Below are positions 7,316 through 16,155 of a stretch of 64,000 nt of DNA, in pieces (position 1 is the stretch's first letter; every line of letters starts with the position of its first letter). The notes under the pieces were generated by a model. The model had not been told where the DNA came from and searched no databases. It saw only the letters and a list, made by a program, of their open reading frames with translations. The stretch comes from Micromonospora_J zhanjiangensis (GTDB lineage Bacteria > Actinomycetota > Actinomycetes > Mycobacteriales > Micromonosporaceae): assembly GCF_042650605.1 (NCBI RefSeq), contig NZ_JBHSBN010000013.1, forward strand, positions 62,001 to 126,000, read 5' to 3'. The position numbers and the translations under genes are program-made.

Positions 7316-8055
7316 ACGTCAACAAGCGCGACCGCCGGGAGTACCCCGGCGATCGGCGCGACGCGGGGCAGCGCACACCGCGGTCGGGGGGCCGGACCGC
7401 GGCGGAGCGCACCACGCGTACGGCGGGCGGCGCGGGCCGGCTCGCCCGCGAATTCTCCACTCCTGCCCGGGGGGCCCGCGAGTTCCCCGTCCAGGGCAGC
7501 TCGGCGCTGCGGCCGCGGGAGGCGGACGACCTCGTCGAGCGCGAGACGGTGCGGGTGTGGGACAGCAGCCACGAGGCGGAGTCGAAGCCGGGCCGGTCGA
7601 CCCGGTCGGGTCGGGACGCCGCGCCCCGGCTGAAGGTGGCGCCGCCGCCGCCGGTGGCGGTGCCCCGGGCGCCGTTCGTGGCCGTGGTCCTGGTCGTGGT
7701 GGTCGGTGGGCTGCTGGGCATCCTGCTGGTCAACACCAAGGTCAACGAGAACGCGCTGCGCCTGGACCGGCTGCAGAAGCAGCAGGCCGCGCTGGACGTG
7801 CAGCAGGAACAACTGAACAAGAAGATCGCCGACTCCGAGGCGCCGGGCAACCTCACCGCGAACGCCCGCAAGCTGGGCCTGGTCGAGTCGACCTCGCCGG
7901 CCTTCATCCTGCCCGACGGGCGGACCATCGGCGTGCCGCAGCCGGCCGGCGGCGATCCGGCCGTCACCAGCCAGCAGGACGCGGGGACCAACCAGCAGGG
8001 CACCGGAGCCGGCCAGCAGGGTGCGGGCGCCGGCCAGCAGGGCACGGGAGGCTGA
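7312..8055 (+). CDS. ftsL: Cell division protein FtsL (septum formation initiator-like)
   Basis: This 247-residue bitopic protein sits where actinobacterial ftsL lies, between rsmH and ftsI. It has an Arg-rich cytoplasmic tail of ~115 residues, one transmembrane helix near 121-142 (PFVAVVLVVVVGGLLGILLV) and a periplasmic heptad region (LRLDRLQKQQAALDVQQEQL) that should form the FtsL coiled coil for FtsQ/FtsI contact. The end is a Gly/Gln repeat with QQG several times. Sequence similarity among FtsL proteins is low, so the call rests on topology and position. It overlaps rsmH by four bases. Confidence 0.85.
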   Translation: MNVNKRDRREYPGDRRDAGQRTPRSGGRTAAERTTRTAGGAGRLAREFSTPARGAREFPVQGSSALRPREADDLVERETVRVWDSSHEAESKPGRSTRSGRDAAPRLKVAPPPPVAVPRAPFVAVVLVVVVGGLLGILLVNTKVNENALRLDRLQKQQAALDVQQEQLNKKIADSEAPGNLTANARKLGLVESTSPAFILPDGRTIGVPQPAGGDPAVTSQQDAGTNQQGTGAGQQGAGAGQQGTGG

Positions 8056-8058
8056 CCG

Positions 8059-10293
8059 GTGGCGCCGCGGTCGGACGAACCGCGCCGGGACGCCCAGTCG
8101 TCCCGGCGCGGTGCTTCCCGGGCGGGGGACGGCGGGGACACCGGCGGGCGGGGCACCGACCGGACCGATCCCGCCGATCCCGGGTCCGAGATCGGCGGGA
8201 TCTCCGACGCCCGCGCCTACACCCCGCGCGGGCGTACCGTGCGGGAGGCCGCCGAGTCGGCCGCCACCCGGCGGTCCGGCGGGGTGGGCGCCGGCTCCCG
8301 GCGTGCCCCGCGGGCCACCCGGTCCGGCGACCCGTTCCGGCCCGCGTTGCAGGTGCTCGACGGCGGCCGGCCGCACCAGCGCGGCACCGCCGGTGACGCC
8401 CCGCGCGGCGGCGTTCGGGCCGCCGGCACCGGGCGGACGGTGGTGGCCCGGACCCCCGGCGGCGCCGGCACCGCGAAACCGGCCGCCCCGCGCCGTCGGA
8501 ACACCGGCGCGGCCCGCCGCCCGGCCGGCCGACGGCCGCCCCGCAAGGCCCGCCCGCCCAAGCTGGCCGATCCGGTACGCCGGCTGCGGCTGGGCACCCT
8601 GCTCGCCCTGGTGATGTTCGCCAGCATCGGCATCCGGCTGGTGGAGTTGCAGGTGGCCCAGTCGCCGGCGCTCGCCGACGCCGGGCTGGCCGACCGGCTG
8701 CGGCCCACCGACATCCGCGCGCCGCGCGGTTCCATCCTCGACCGGTCCGGCGCGTTGCTGGCGCACAGCGTCGAGGCCCGGTACATCGCGGCCGACCCGG
8801 AGCTCATCGAGGACCCGGAGGGGACCGCGGCGGCGCTCAGCCCGCTGCTCGGCGTGGCGCGCTCCGAACTGGTCAAGCGGATGGCCCGGCAGAAGACCTT
8901 CGACGGCCGCGACTCGCGGTTCGAGTACCTGGCCCGCGGCGTCGACATCGACGCCGCGAAGAAGATCATGGCCCTCAACCGGGCCGGCATCAGCGCCGGC
9001 CGGGACGAGCGGCGTGAGGTGCCCAACGGGGACCTGGCGGCCAACCTGATCGGCTTCACCAACCGGGAGATGACCGGCCTGGAGGGTCTCGAGGCGCGCT
9101 ACGACAACGTGCTGCGCGGCGTCACCGGCCGCAAGGTCGTCGAGGTCGGCCAGGGCGACCTGGACGCCGAGATCCCCGGCGGCTACAGCCGGATCACCAC
9201 GCCGGCCCAGCCGGGCAGCTCGCTGGCCCTCACCATCGACCGTGACCTGCAGTTCTTCACCCAGAAGGCGCTCAGCGAACAGCTCAAGCAGACGCACGGC
9301 AGCATCGGCGCGGCGGTGGTGATGGACGTCCGCACCGGTGAGGTGCTGGCCCAGGCCAGCCAGCCGACCTACAACGCGGCCGACTGGCAGGGCAGCAAGC
9401 CGACCGACCGGGAGGACGCGGCCACCAGCTTCGTGGTCGACCCCGGCTCGATCCACAAGGCGATCACGTTCGGCGCGGCGCTGCAGGAGGGCGTGATCGA
9501 GCCGGACAGCACGCTGCCGGTGGCGTCCGTGGTCAACAAGGGCGGCTACCCGTTCACCGACCACATCGACGCCCGGGGCCGGCGGATGAGCCTGCCCGGG
9601 ATGCTCGCCTACTCGTCCAACGTCGGCGCCATCGCGATCGCCGACAAGCTCGGCAAGGAGAAGCTCTACGAGTACCAGCGCAAGTTCGGGCTCGGCCAGG
9701 CCACGAACGAGGGCGTCCCGGGGGAGGCGACCGGTCGGCTGCTGGCGCCGAAGGACTGGAGCGAGTCGAGCTACGGATCGGTGCCGATCGGGCACAGCGT
9801 GGACGCCACCCCGATCCAGATGGCGGCGGCGTACGCCGCGATCGCCAACAACGGCACCTGGATCCAGCCGCATCTGATCAAGGAGACGATCGCGCCGGAC
9901 GGCACCCGCAAGCCGGCGCCCGCGCCGGTCACCCGGCAGGTGCTCGATCCGGCCAACGCCGCCGCGCTGCGGACCATGCTGGAGGCGGTGACCACCATGA
10001 AGGACGCCACCGGCCTGCGGGCGGCCATCCCCGGCTACCGGGTGGCCGGCAAGACCGGCACCGGCGCCCGCCTGGTCAACGGGCACTACGTGTCCGGCGA
10101 GGTCGCCTCGTTCGTCGGCATGGCGCCGGCGGAGAACCCGCGCTACGTGGTGGCGGTCTTCGCGTACACGCCGAACGGCGAGGGCGGCGACGTCTCGGCG
10201 CCGGCGTTCAGTCAGATCATGTCGTTCGCGCTGCGGCACTACCGGATTCCGCCGAGCGGAACGGCCAAGCCGAACTTCGTCGCCTTCCCGTGA
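8059..10293 (+). CDS. ftsI: Septal peptidoglycan transpeptidase FtsI (class B PBP)
   Basis: FtsI cross-links septal peptidoglycan with FtsW. The 744-residue protein has a very long (~170) Arg/Gly/Pro-rich cytoplasmic tail, one membrane anchor (LRLGTLLALVMFASIGIRLV), a PBP dimerisation domain and a transpeptidase domain. Active-site motifs are Ser464 in SIHK (S-x-x-K), SSN at 519-521 (S-x-N) and K665-TG (KTGTG). It follows ftsL by three bases from GTG 8059. The tail is much longer than in E. coli FtsI and is probably disordered. Confidence 0.96.
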   Translation: MAPRSDEPRRDAQSSRRGASRAGDGGDTGGRGTDRTDPADPGSEIGGISDARAYTPRGRTVREAAESAATRRSGGVGAGSRRAPRATRSGDPFRPALQVLDGGRPHQRGTAGDAPRGGVRAAGTGRTVVARTPGGAGTAKPAAPRRRNTGAARRPAGRRPPRKARPPKLADPVRRLRLGTLLALVMFASIGIRLVELQVAQSPALADAGLADRLRPTDIRAPRGSILDRSGALLAHSVEARYIAADPELIEDPEGTAAALSPLLGVARSELVKRMARQKTFDGRDSRFEYLARGVDIDAAKKIMALNRAGISAGRDERREVPNGDLAANLIGFTNREMTGLEGLEARYDNVLRGVTGRKVVEVGQGDLDAEIPGGYSRITTPAQPGSSLALTIDRDLQFFTQKALSEQLKQTHGSIGAAVVMDVRTGEVLAQASQPTYNAADWQGSKPTDREDAATSFVVDPGSIHKAITFGAALQEGVIEPDSTLPVASVVNKGGYPFTDHIDARGRRMSLPGMLAYSSNVGAIAIADKLGKEKLYEYQRKFGLGQATNEGVPGEATGRLLAPKDWSESSYGSVPIGHSVDATPIQMAAAYAAIANNGTWIQPHLIKETIAPDGTRKPAPAPVTRQVLDPANAAALRTMLEAVTTMKDATGLRAAIPGYRVAGKTGTGARLVNGHYVSGEVASFVGMAPAENPRYVVAVFAYTPNGEGGDVSAPAFSQIMSFALRHYRIPPSGTAKPNFVAFP

Positions 10294-10398
10294 CGGTGCG
10301 CGGTGGCTCGGCGCCGCCCCGCAGCGCCCCGGTCGGCCGCGGAACACCAGTTGGCGACGGGTTCGGCCGGGCTGTGCGGTCCGGGCGTCCGGACCGGG

Positions 10399-10404
10399 TA
10401 GGGT
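10399..10404 (+). promoter_or_regulatory. Candidate internal -10 box before murE
   Basis: TAGGGT is followed by 8 bases and then GTG 10413, a spacing that would give a leaderless murE transcript from inside the cluster. No good -35 is seen. It supports GTG 10413 as the murE start but is by eye only. Confidence 0.3.
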
Positions 10405-10412
10405 CTGACGCC

Positions 10413-11942
10413 GTGTCCGGCAATCCACGACCCCGCACCGTGAGCCAGATCCGGCTCGACGATCTCGCCGCCCTGCTCGGCGTCGAACCGCCGGCGGACG
10501 CCGTCGGCCGGACGGTCTCCGGGGCCACCCACGCGAGCAACGACGTCCAACCCGGCGACCTGTACGCCGCGCTGCCCGGCTCCCGTCGGCACGGCGCCGA
10601 GTTCGTCCCGGCCGCCGCCGCGGCCGGCGCGGTCGCCGTACTCACCGACCCGGCCGGCGCCCCGGCCGCCGCGGCGGCCGGCCTCCCGGCCCTGGTGGTG
10701 CCGGACCCGCGCGCGGTGCTCGGCAGCGTCGCCGCCGCCGTCTACGGCGACCCGACCGCCGGGCTCACCGTCATCGGCATCACCGGTACGGCCGGCAAGA
10801 CCTCCACCGCCTACCTGGTCGAGTCGGGCCTGCGGGCCGCCGGCCACGTGACCGGACTGATCGGCACGGTCGAGACCCGGCTCGGCGACCTGGTGCTGGA
10901 CAGCGTGCGCACCACCCCCGAGGCCACCGACCTGCACGCCATGCTCGCCGCCGCGGCCGAGCGCGGGGTCACCGCCGTGGTGATGGAGGTGTCCAGCCAC
11001 GCCCTGGCCATGGGCCGGGTCGGCGGGGTGCGGTTCGCCGTCGGCGGCTACACCAACTTCGGCCAGGACCACCTGGACTTCCACGCCGACGTGGCCGACT
11101 ACTTCGCGGCCAAGGCGCAACTGTTCGACGGCCGGTGCGCGGTCGAGGTGCTCAACCTCGACGAGCAGGCGCTGCGCCCGCTGTTCAAGCCGGCCACGGT
11201 GAGCTACTCGGCGACCGGCGACCCGGCGGCCACCTGGCGGGCCACCGACGTCACCGGCGCGGGCTACACCCAGGCCTTCACCGTGCACGGACCGGACGGC
11301 CTGCGGCTGCCGGCCGGGGTCGCCCTGCCCGGCCGGCACAACGTGGCCAACGCCCTGCTGGCGATCGCCGCCCTGGTCGCGGTCGGGGTCGACCCGGTCA
11401 CCGCGGCCGCCGGGGTGGTCGACTGCGCCGGGGTGCCGGGCCGGCTCCAGCTGATCGACGCGCCCGGCCCGGTCCGCGGCGTGGTGGACTACGCGCACAA
11501 GCCGGACGCCATCGTCGCCGCGCTCGCCGCGCTGCGCGAGCTGACCGCCGGCAGCGGCCGGGTGATCTGCGTGATCGGTGCCGGCGGGGACCGGGACCAG
11601 GGCAAGCGGCCGGTGATGGGCGCGGCCGCGGCGCGCGGCGCGGACCTGGTGCTGATCACCGACGACAACCCGCGCACCGAGGACCCGGGCGCGATCCGGG
11701 CCGCCGTGCGGGCCGGCGCCGAACAGGCCGGGACTTCGGCCACCGTGATCGAGGTGCCCGGCCGCCGGGCCGCGATCGACGAGGCGGTACGGCTGGCCGA
11801 GCCGGGCGACGTGATCGCGCTCCTCGGCAAGGGCCACGAACGCGGCCAGGAGGTCGCCGGCCGGACCGAACCGTTCGACGACCGGGTCGAGTTGGCCGCC
11901 GCCCTCGCCGCCCGCTTCGGCACCCTGGTCGGTCAGCGGTGA
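10413..11942 (+). CDS. murE: UDP-MurNAc-L-Ala-D-Glu:meso-diaminopimelate ligase MurE
   Basis: MurE adds the third stem residue to the cytoplasmic UDP-MurNAc dipeptide using ATP. The 509-residue protein has the three Mur domains: an N-terminal uridine-binding part, the central P-loop GITGTAGKTS (Lys129) and a C-terminal domain with DNPR at 418-421. DNPR is the signature of enzymes that add meso-diaminopimelate rather than lysine. Upstream GTG 10290 overlaps the ftsI stop and would add 41 residues with no family match, so GTG 10413 (MSGNPRPRTVSQIRL) is preferred. It overlaps murF by four bases. Confidence 0.94.
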   Translation: MSGNPRPRTVSQIRLDDLAALLGVEPPADAVGRTVSGATHASNDVQPGDLYAALPGSRRHGAEFVPAAAAAGAVAVLTDPAGAPAAAAAGLPALVVPDPRAVLGSVAAAVYGDPTAGLTVIGITGTAGKTSTAYLVESGLRAAGHVTGLIGTVETRLGDLVLDSVRTTPEATDLHAMLAAAAERGVTAVVMEVSSHALAMGRVGGVRFAVGGYTNFGQDHLDFHADVADYFAAKAQLFDGRCAVEVLNLDEQALRPLFKPATVSYSATGDPAATWRATDVTGAGYTQAFTVHGPDGLRLPAGVALPGRHNVANALLAIAALVAVGVDPVTAAAGVVDCAGVPGRLQLIDAPGPVRGVVDYAHKPDAIVAALAALRELTAGSGRVICVIGAGGDRDQGKRPVMGAAAARGADLVLITDDNPRTEDPGAIRAAVRAGAEQAGTSATVIEVPGRRAAIDEAVRLAEPGDVIALLGKGHERGQEVAGRTEPFDDRVELAAALAARFGTLVGQR

Positions 11943-13381
11943 TCGCGCTGACGCTGGCCGAGGTGGCGGCCGCGGTCCGGGGCCGGCTGGTGGCCGCCGA
12001 CCCGGCGACCGAGGTGACCGGGTCGGTCGAGTTCGACTCCCGCAAGGTGGCCCCCGGAGGGCTCTTCGTCGCCTTCCCGGGCGAGAAGGTGGACGGGCAC
12101 GACTACGCGGCGGGCGCGGTCGCCGCGGGCGCGGTGGCCGTCCTGGGCAGCCGGGAGGTGACCGGCCCGGACGGGGAGCCGCTGCCGATGGTGCTGGTCG
12201 ACGACGCGTTGGCCGCGATGGCGCGGCTGGCCCGGGCGGTGGTCGACCGGCTGCCCGGACTGACCGTGGTCGGGGTGACCGGTTCGTCCGGCAAGACCAC
12301 CACCAAGGACCTGATCGCCCAGTTGGCCGCCCGGATCGGCCCGACGGCGGCGACGCCGGGGACGTTCAACAACGAGCTGGGGCACCCGTACACGGCCTTG
12401 CGGGTCGACCGGGAGACCCGGTTCCTGGTGCTGGAGAAGTCCGCCCGCGGCGTGGGCCACGTCCGCTACCTGTGCGAGGTGGTGCCGCCCCGGATCGGCG
12501 TGGTGATCAACGTCGGGGTCGCGCACATCGGCGAGTTCGGCTCGGTCGACGCGATCGCGGTGGCCAAGGGCGAACTGGTCGAGGCGCTGCCCGCCGACGG
12601 GGTGGCGGTGCTCAACGCCGACGACCCGCGGGTACGGGCGATGGCCGAGCGGACGTCGGCCCGGGTGGTGCTGGCCGGCGAGGCCGCCGACGCGCAGGTG
12701 CGGGCCGAGGACGTGACGCTGGACGAGCGCGGCCGGGCGTCGTACACGCTGGTGCTGGCCGACGGCGGACCGGACGGCGGGCCGCTGCGGGCGCCGGTCC
12801 GGCTCGGGCTGACCGGCCGGCACCAGGTCGGCAACTCGCTGCTCGCCGCCGCGGTGGCCCGGGAGATCGGCCTGCCGGCGGCGGACCTGGCGGTGGCCCT
12901 GGGCGAGCTGGGGATGGTGTCCACCCGCCGGATGGACGTGTTCGACCGCGCCGACGGCACGACTGTGATCGACGATTCGTACAATGCCAACCCGGCGTCG
13001 ACGGCGGCCGCGCTGCGCGCGCTGGCCGGGATGGGACGGGGTCGCCGGACGGTCGCGGTGCTCGGCTACATGGCCGAACTCGGCGACCACGAGCGGGCCG
13101 GACACGTCGAGGTCGGTCGGCTAGCGGCGGAGTTGGGTGTCGACCACCTGGTGGTGGTGGGCGAGTCCGCCGCGCCGATCCACGAGGGCGCGTCGGCGGT
13201 GGCGAACTGGGGAGGAGAGTCGGTGCTGGTAACCGATCAGGCGGCGGCCGTCGAGGAGGTACGCCGGCAGGCGCGCCCGGGTGACGTCGTACTGGTGAAG
13301 GGCTCGCGCTACCGCACCTGGGAGGTGGCCGACGCGTTGCGCGCCGAGGCGACCGGGCCCGGTGGGGAGGCCTCCGCGTGA
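11939..13381 (+). CDS. murF: UDP-MurNAc-tripeptide:D-Ala-D-Ala ligase MurF
   Basis: MurF joins D-Ala-D-Ala to UDP-MurNAc-tripeptide, completing the pentapeptide precursor. The 480-residue length is typical. The P-loop is GVTGSSGKTTTKDL (Lys119), followed by the MurF-type TPGTFNNELGHPYT substrate motif and the C-terminal DDSYNANPAS region. GTG 11939 overlaps the murE stop (GTGA), and its own stop overlaps mraY in the same way, so murE, murF and mraY are translationally coupled. Confidence 0.95.
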   Translation: MIALTLAEVAAAVRGRLVAADPATEVTGSVEFDSRKVAPGGLFVAFPGEKVDGHDYAAGAVAAGAVAVLGSREVTGPDGEPLPMVLVDDALAAMARLARAVVDRLPGLTVVGVTGSSGKTTTKDLIAQLAARIGPTAATPGTFNNELGHPYTALRVDRETRFLVLEKSARGVGHVRYLCEVVPPRIGVVINVGVAHIGEFGSVDAIAVAKGELVEALPADGVAVLNADDPRVRAMAERTSARVVLAGEAADAQVRAEDVTLDERGRASYTLVLADGGPDGGPLRAPVRLGLTGRHQVGNSLLAAAVAREIGLPAADLAVALGELGMVSTRRMDVFDRADGTTVIDDSYNANPASTAAALRALAGMGRGRRTVAVLGYMAELGDHERAGHVEVGRLAAELGVDHLVVVGESAAPIHEGASAVANWGGESVLVTDQAAAVEEVRRQARPGDVVLVKGSRYRTWEVADALRAEATGPGGEASA

Positions 13382-14481
13382 GAGCGGTGATCGTCGCGGC
13401 GGCGGTGGCGTTTATCGTCTCGCTGTTCTGCACCCCCATCGGCATCAAAGTCTTCCGCGCGCTCAAGGCCGGCCAACCGATCCGCAGCCTGGGGCCCGCC
13501 AGCCACCAGAGCAAGAAGGGCACGCCCACGATGGGCGGCGTGGTGTTCATCGTCGCCACGGTCATCGCCTACGTCGCCGGTCACCTCGCCCTGACCACCC
13601 TGCCCGAGGCGCAGATCGCCCAGGTCAAGCCCACCGTCACCGCGCTGGTGCTGCTCGGCCTGTTCGTCTTCTGCGGTGCGGTCGGCTTCCTGGACGACTA
13701 CCTCAAGGTCCGCAAGCGCAACAGCGGCGGGCTCAGCGCCAAGGGCAAGTTGTTCGGCCAGTTGCTGATCGGCACGACCTTCGGCGTCATCGCGCTCTAC
13801 TTCCCCAGCACCAACGGCGAGACCGTCGGCAGCACCACCATCTCCTTCATCCGGGACATCGACTTCCTCAACGTCGGCAAGGTGGTCTCGGTGATCATCT
13901 TCGTCGGCGTGGTGATGGCCGCCAGCAACGGCGTGAACCTCACCGACGGCCTGGACGGGCTGGCCACCGGCGCCTCGGTGATGGTGCTGGGCTCGTACGC
14001 GCTGATCGCCTTCTGGCAGTACCGGCACTGGTGCGGTGACACCGCCTACATCAAGAGCAACAGCTACTGCTACGCGGTCCGTGACCCGTTGGAGATCGCC
14101 CTGATCGCCGGGGCGGCGGCCGGGGCCTGCGTCGGCTTCCTGTGGTGGAACACCTCGCCCGCCCGCATCTTCATGGGCGACACCGGCGCGCTCGGCCTGG
14201 GCGGTCTGATCGGCGGCCTGGCGATGGCCAGCCGGACCATGCTGCTCCTGCTCATCCTGGGCGGACTGTTCGTGATCATCACGATGTCCGTGGTGATCCA
14301 GATCATCTCGTTCAAGACCACCGGCAAACGGGTGTTCCGGATGTCGCCGCTGCAGCACCACTTCGAGTTGGCCGGGTGGAGCGAGGTCAACATCGTGGTC
14401 CGGTTCTGGATCATCGCGGGCATCGGGGTGGCGATCGCGCTGGGCCTGTTCTACGGCGAGTTCCTGGCGGCCCACGGCTGA
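13378..14481 (+). CDS. mraY: Phospho-MurNAc-pentapeptide transferase MraY
   Basis: MraY transfers phospho-MurNAc-pentapeptide to undecaprenyl phosphate, forming lipid I at the inner face of the membrane. The 367-residue protein has about ten transmembrane helices. Motifs visible are KKGTPTMGG, the catalytic aspartates in VGFLDDYLKVRK and NGVNLTDGLDGLATG, and the cytoplasmic RMSPLQHHFELAGW loop. GTG 13378 overlaps the murF stop. The final codons (FLAAHG, stop) are duplicated just downstream. murD, usually next, is absent. Confidence 0.96.
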   Translation: MRAVIVAAAVAFIVSLFCTPIGIKVFRALKAGQPIRSLGPASHQSKKGTPTMGGVVFIVATVIAYVAGHLALTTLPEAQIAQVKPTVTALVLLGLFVFCGAVGFLDDYLKVRKRNSGGLSAKGKLFGQLLIGTTFGVIALYFPSTNGETVGSTTISFIRDIDFLNVGKVVSVIIFVGVVMAASNGVNLTDGLDGLATGASVMVLGSYALIAFWQYRHWCGDTAYIKSNSYCYAVRDPLEIALIAGAAAGACVGFLWWNTSPARIFMGDTGALGLGGLIGGLAMASRTMLLLLILGGLFVIITMSVVIQIISFKTTGKRVFRMSPLQHHFELAGWSEVNIVVRFWIIAGIGVAIALGLFYGEFLAAHG

Positions 14482-14518
14482 GGCCGGGGTTCCTGGCCGC
14501 TCACGGCTGAGCCCCGGC
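14461..14518 (+). repeat. 29-base tandem duplication of the mraY 3' end
   Basis: Positions 14461-14489 contain the last codons of mraY and its stop; 14490-14518 repeat them, with the first 22 bases agreeing at 20 positions. The second copy still reads ...FLAAHG-stop in a different frame. It lies where murD is normally found and may be a recombination or slippage scar. Confidence 0.6.
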
Positions 14519-14604
14519 CGGCACCCGGCACCGCGACACGCCCGGCCGACACGCCGGCCGGTGACCTGCGCCGGTCGACGGTGCCGACCGGTGATGATGG
14601 GCGG

Positions 14605-16155
14605 ATGGGGGAGGACCAGGCACGAAAAGGGACAACCGCCGGGCGTACGGCGGGCGCGGCGGCGTTCGCCGGACGTACCGGCGGGACCGGCGCGCCCACC
14701 GCGGCGCCGGGCGGCGGGATGCGCAGCGGGCTGGACGCCGCCGCGGGACTGGCCGCGCTGCGCGGCCTGCTGGCCCGCCCGCTGGCCTCCTACTACCTGC
14801 TGATCGCCAGCTCCGGGCTGTTGCTGGTGATCGGCCTGACCATGGTGTTCTCGGCGACCAGCGTGAAGGCGTACGCCGAGAACGGCAGCGCCTTCGCCAT
14901 GCTGAGCAAGCAGGCCGTCTTCGCGTTCGTCGGGCTGGTGGCGTTCTGGGTCTGCCAGCGGTTGCCGATCCGGACCTTCCGGGCGGTCGGCGGCCCGGTG
15001 CTGGTGGGCGCCCTGGCCCTGCTGCTGGTGCTGGACCTGGTGCTGGTCTGGGCCTGGCTCAACGACCTCGAGAAGGCCCGGCTGGGCCCGCTGGGAGCCC
15101 ACCTCAACTGGCTGTACGTCGGCCCGCTCCAGGTGCAGCCGTCCGAGCTGGCCAAGTTCGGCCTGGTGCTGTGGGGCGCCGACGTGGTGGCCCGCAAGGG
15201 CGCCCGGCTGGGCTGGTGGCGGGAGCTGGCCATGCCGATCTTCCCCGCCGTCGGGCTGCTGTTCCTGCTGGTCGGCTACAACGACCTGGGCACCATGCTG
15301 TGCCTGCTGGCCATCGTGGTCGGGCTGTTCTGGGCGGCCGGCGTCCGGATGCGGATCTTCGCCACCCTGTCGGCGATCGGGTTGGTCGGCGTCGGCCTGT
15401 TGATCGCCGCCGCCTCGATCGGCGCCGGCTCGGGCACCAAGGGGGAGGAGAACTACCGGCTGCTGCGGCTGACCACCTTCATCACCCCGCCGGAGAAGTG
15501 CAAGCTCGACGACTGCTACCAGCTCTACCAGGCCCGCAACGCGATCGACCACGGCGGCTGGTTCGGCGTCGGCCTGGGCAAGAGCACCTTCAAGTGGGAC
15601 TGGCTGCCGGCGGCGCACAACGACTTCATCTTCGCCGTGCTCGCCGAGGAGTTGGGCGTGGTCGGCTGCACGGTGGTGCTGGTGCTGTTCGCCGTGCTGG
15701 CGTACACCGGGCTGCGGATCGCCCGCCGGGTGGACGGTCCGTTCCGCCGGCTCGCCGCCGCCGCGGTGACCACCTGGCTGGTCAGCCAGGCTGTGATCAA
15801 CATCGGCGGGGTGGTCGGCCTGTTGCCGATCACCGGCCTGCCACTGCCGTTCATCTCCGACGGCGGCAGCGCCCTGCTGGTGACCCTCGCCGCCGTCGGC
15901 ATGCTCGCCTCGCTCGCCCGTTCGGAACCCGATGCGGCCCGAGCCCTGAACGCCCGTCCGCCGGCCCGGTGGGTCCGACTAGTGTGGGCCCCGTTGCCTC
16001 CGCTTCCCGCGGCCGACGACCGGAGCGCCAAGCCCGCGTCGGCCGAACGGGACACCGAGGCCCGGTCCGGGCGGCGGGGCGACGCGAGGACCCGACCGAA
16101 CGACGGTCGGGTGACCCGAGTGCGCGCCGGTACGGCGAGCGAGAGGAGACGCTGA
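14605..16155 (+). CDS. ftsW: Septal SEDS glycosyltransferase FtsW
   Basis: FtsW polymerises lipid II at the septum together with FtsI. The 516-residue protein has ~50 polar residues, about ten transmembrane helices, the LQVQPSELAKFGLVLW motif with the PSE signature, and the SEDS loop segments GWFGVGLGKSTFKWDWLPAAHNDFIFAVLAEELG and GLPLPFISDGGSALL. The C-terminal tail after residue ~440 is basic and likely disordered. ATG 14605 is chosen; GTG 14581 in the same frame adds eight residues. The stop overlaps murG (TGATG). Confidence 0.95.
   Translation: MGEDQARKGTTAGRTAGAAAFAGRTGGTGAPTAAPGGGMRSGLDAAAGLAALRGLLARPLASYYLLIASSGLLLVIGLTMVFSATSVKAYAENGSAFAMLSKQAVFAFVGLVAFWVCQRLPIRTFRAVGGPVLVGALALLLVLDLVLVWAWLNDLEKARLGPLGAHLNWLYVGPLQVQPSELAKFGLVLWGADVVARKGARLGWWRELAMPIFPAVGLLFLLVGYNDLGTMLCLLAIVVGLFWAAGVRMRIFATLSAIGLVGVGLLIAAASIGAGSGTKGEENYRLLRLTTFITPPEKCKLDDCYQLYQARNAIDHGGWFGVGLGKSTFKWDWLPAAHNDFIFAVLAEELGVVGCTVVLVLFAVLAYTGLRIARRVDGPFRRLAAAAVTTWLVSQAVINIGGVVGLLPITGLPLPFISDGGSALLVTLAAVGMLASLARSEPDAARALNARPPARWVRLVWAPLPPLPAADDRSAKPASAERDTEARSGRRGDARTRPNDGRVTRVRAGTASERRR

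Noticed and set aside
10290..10412. Upstream start for murE at GTG 10290
   Set aside because: Overlaps ftsI neatly, but the added 41 residues have no MurE similarity and GTG 10413 matches the family start.
6925..10428. Very long minus-strand open frame opposite rsmH-ftsL-ftsI
   Set aside because: It mirrors G/C-rich third positions of the sense genes, has low-complexity Arg/Gly/Pro composition and no recognisable domain.
13309..15618. Long minus-strand open frame opposite mraY and ftsW
   Set aside because: Gln/His/Asp-rich shadow of the coding strand with no domain; both sense genes are certain.
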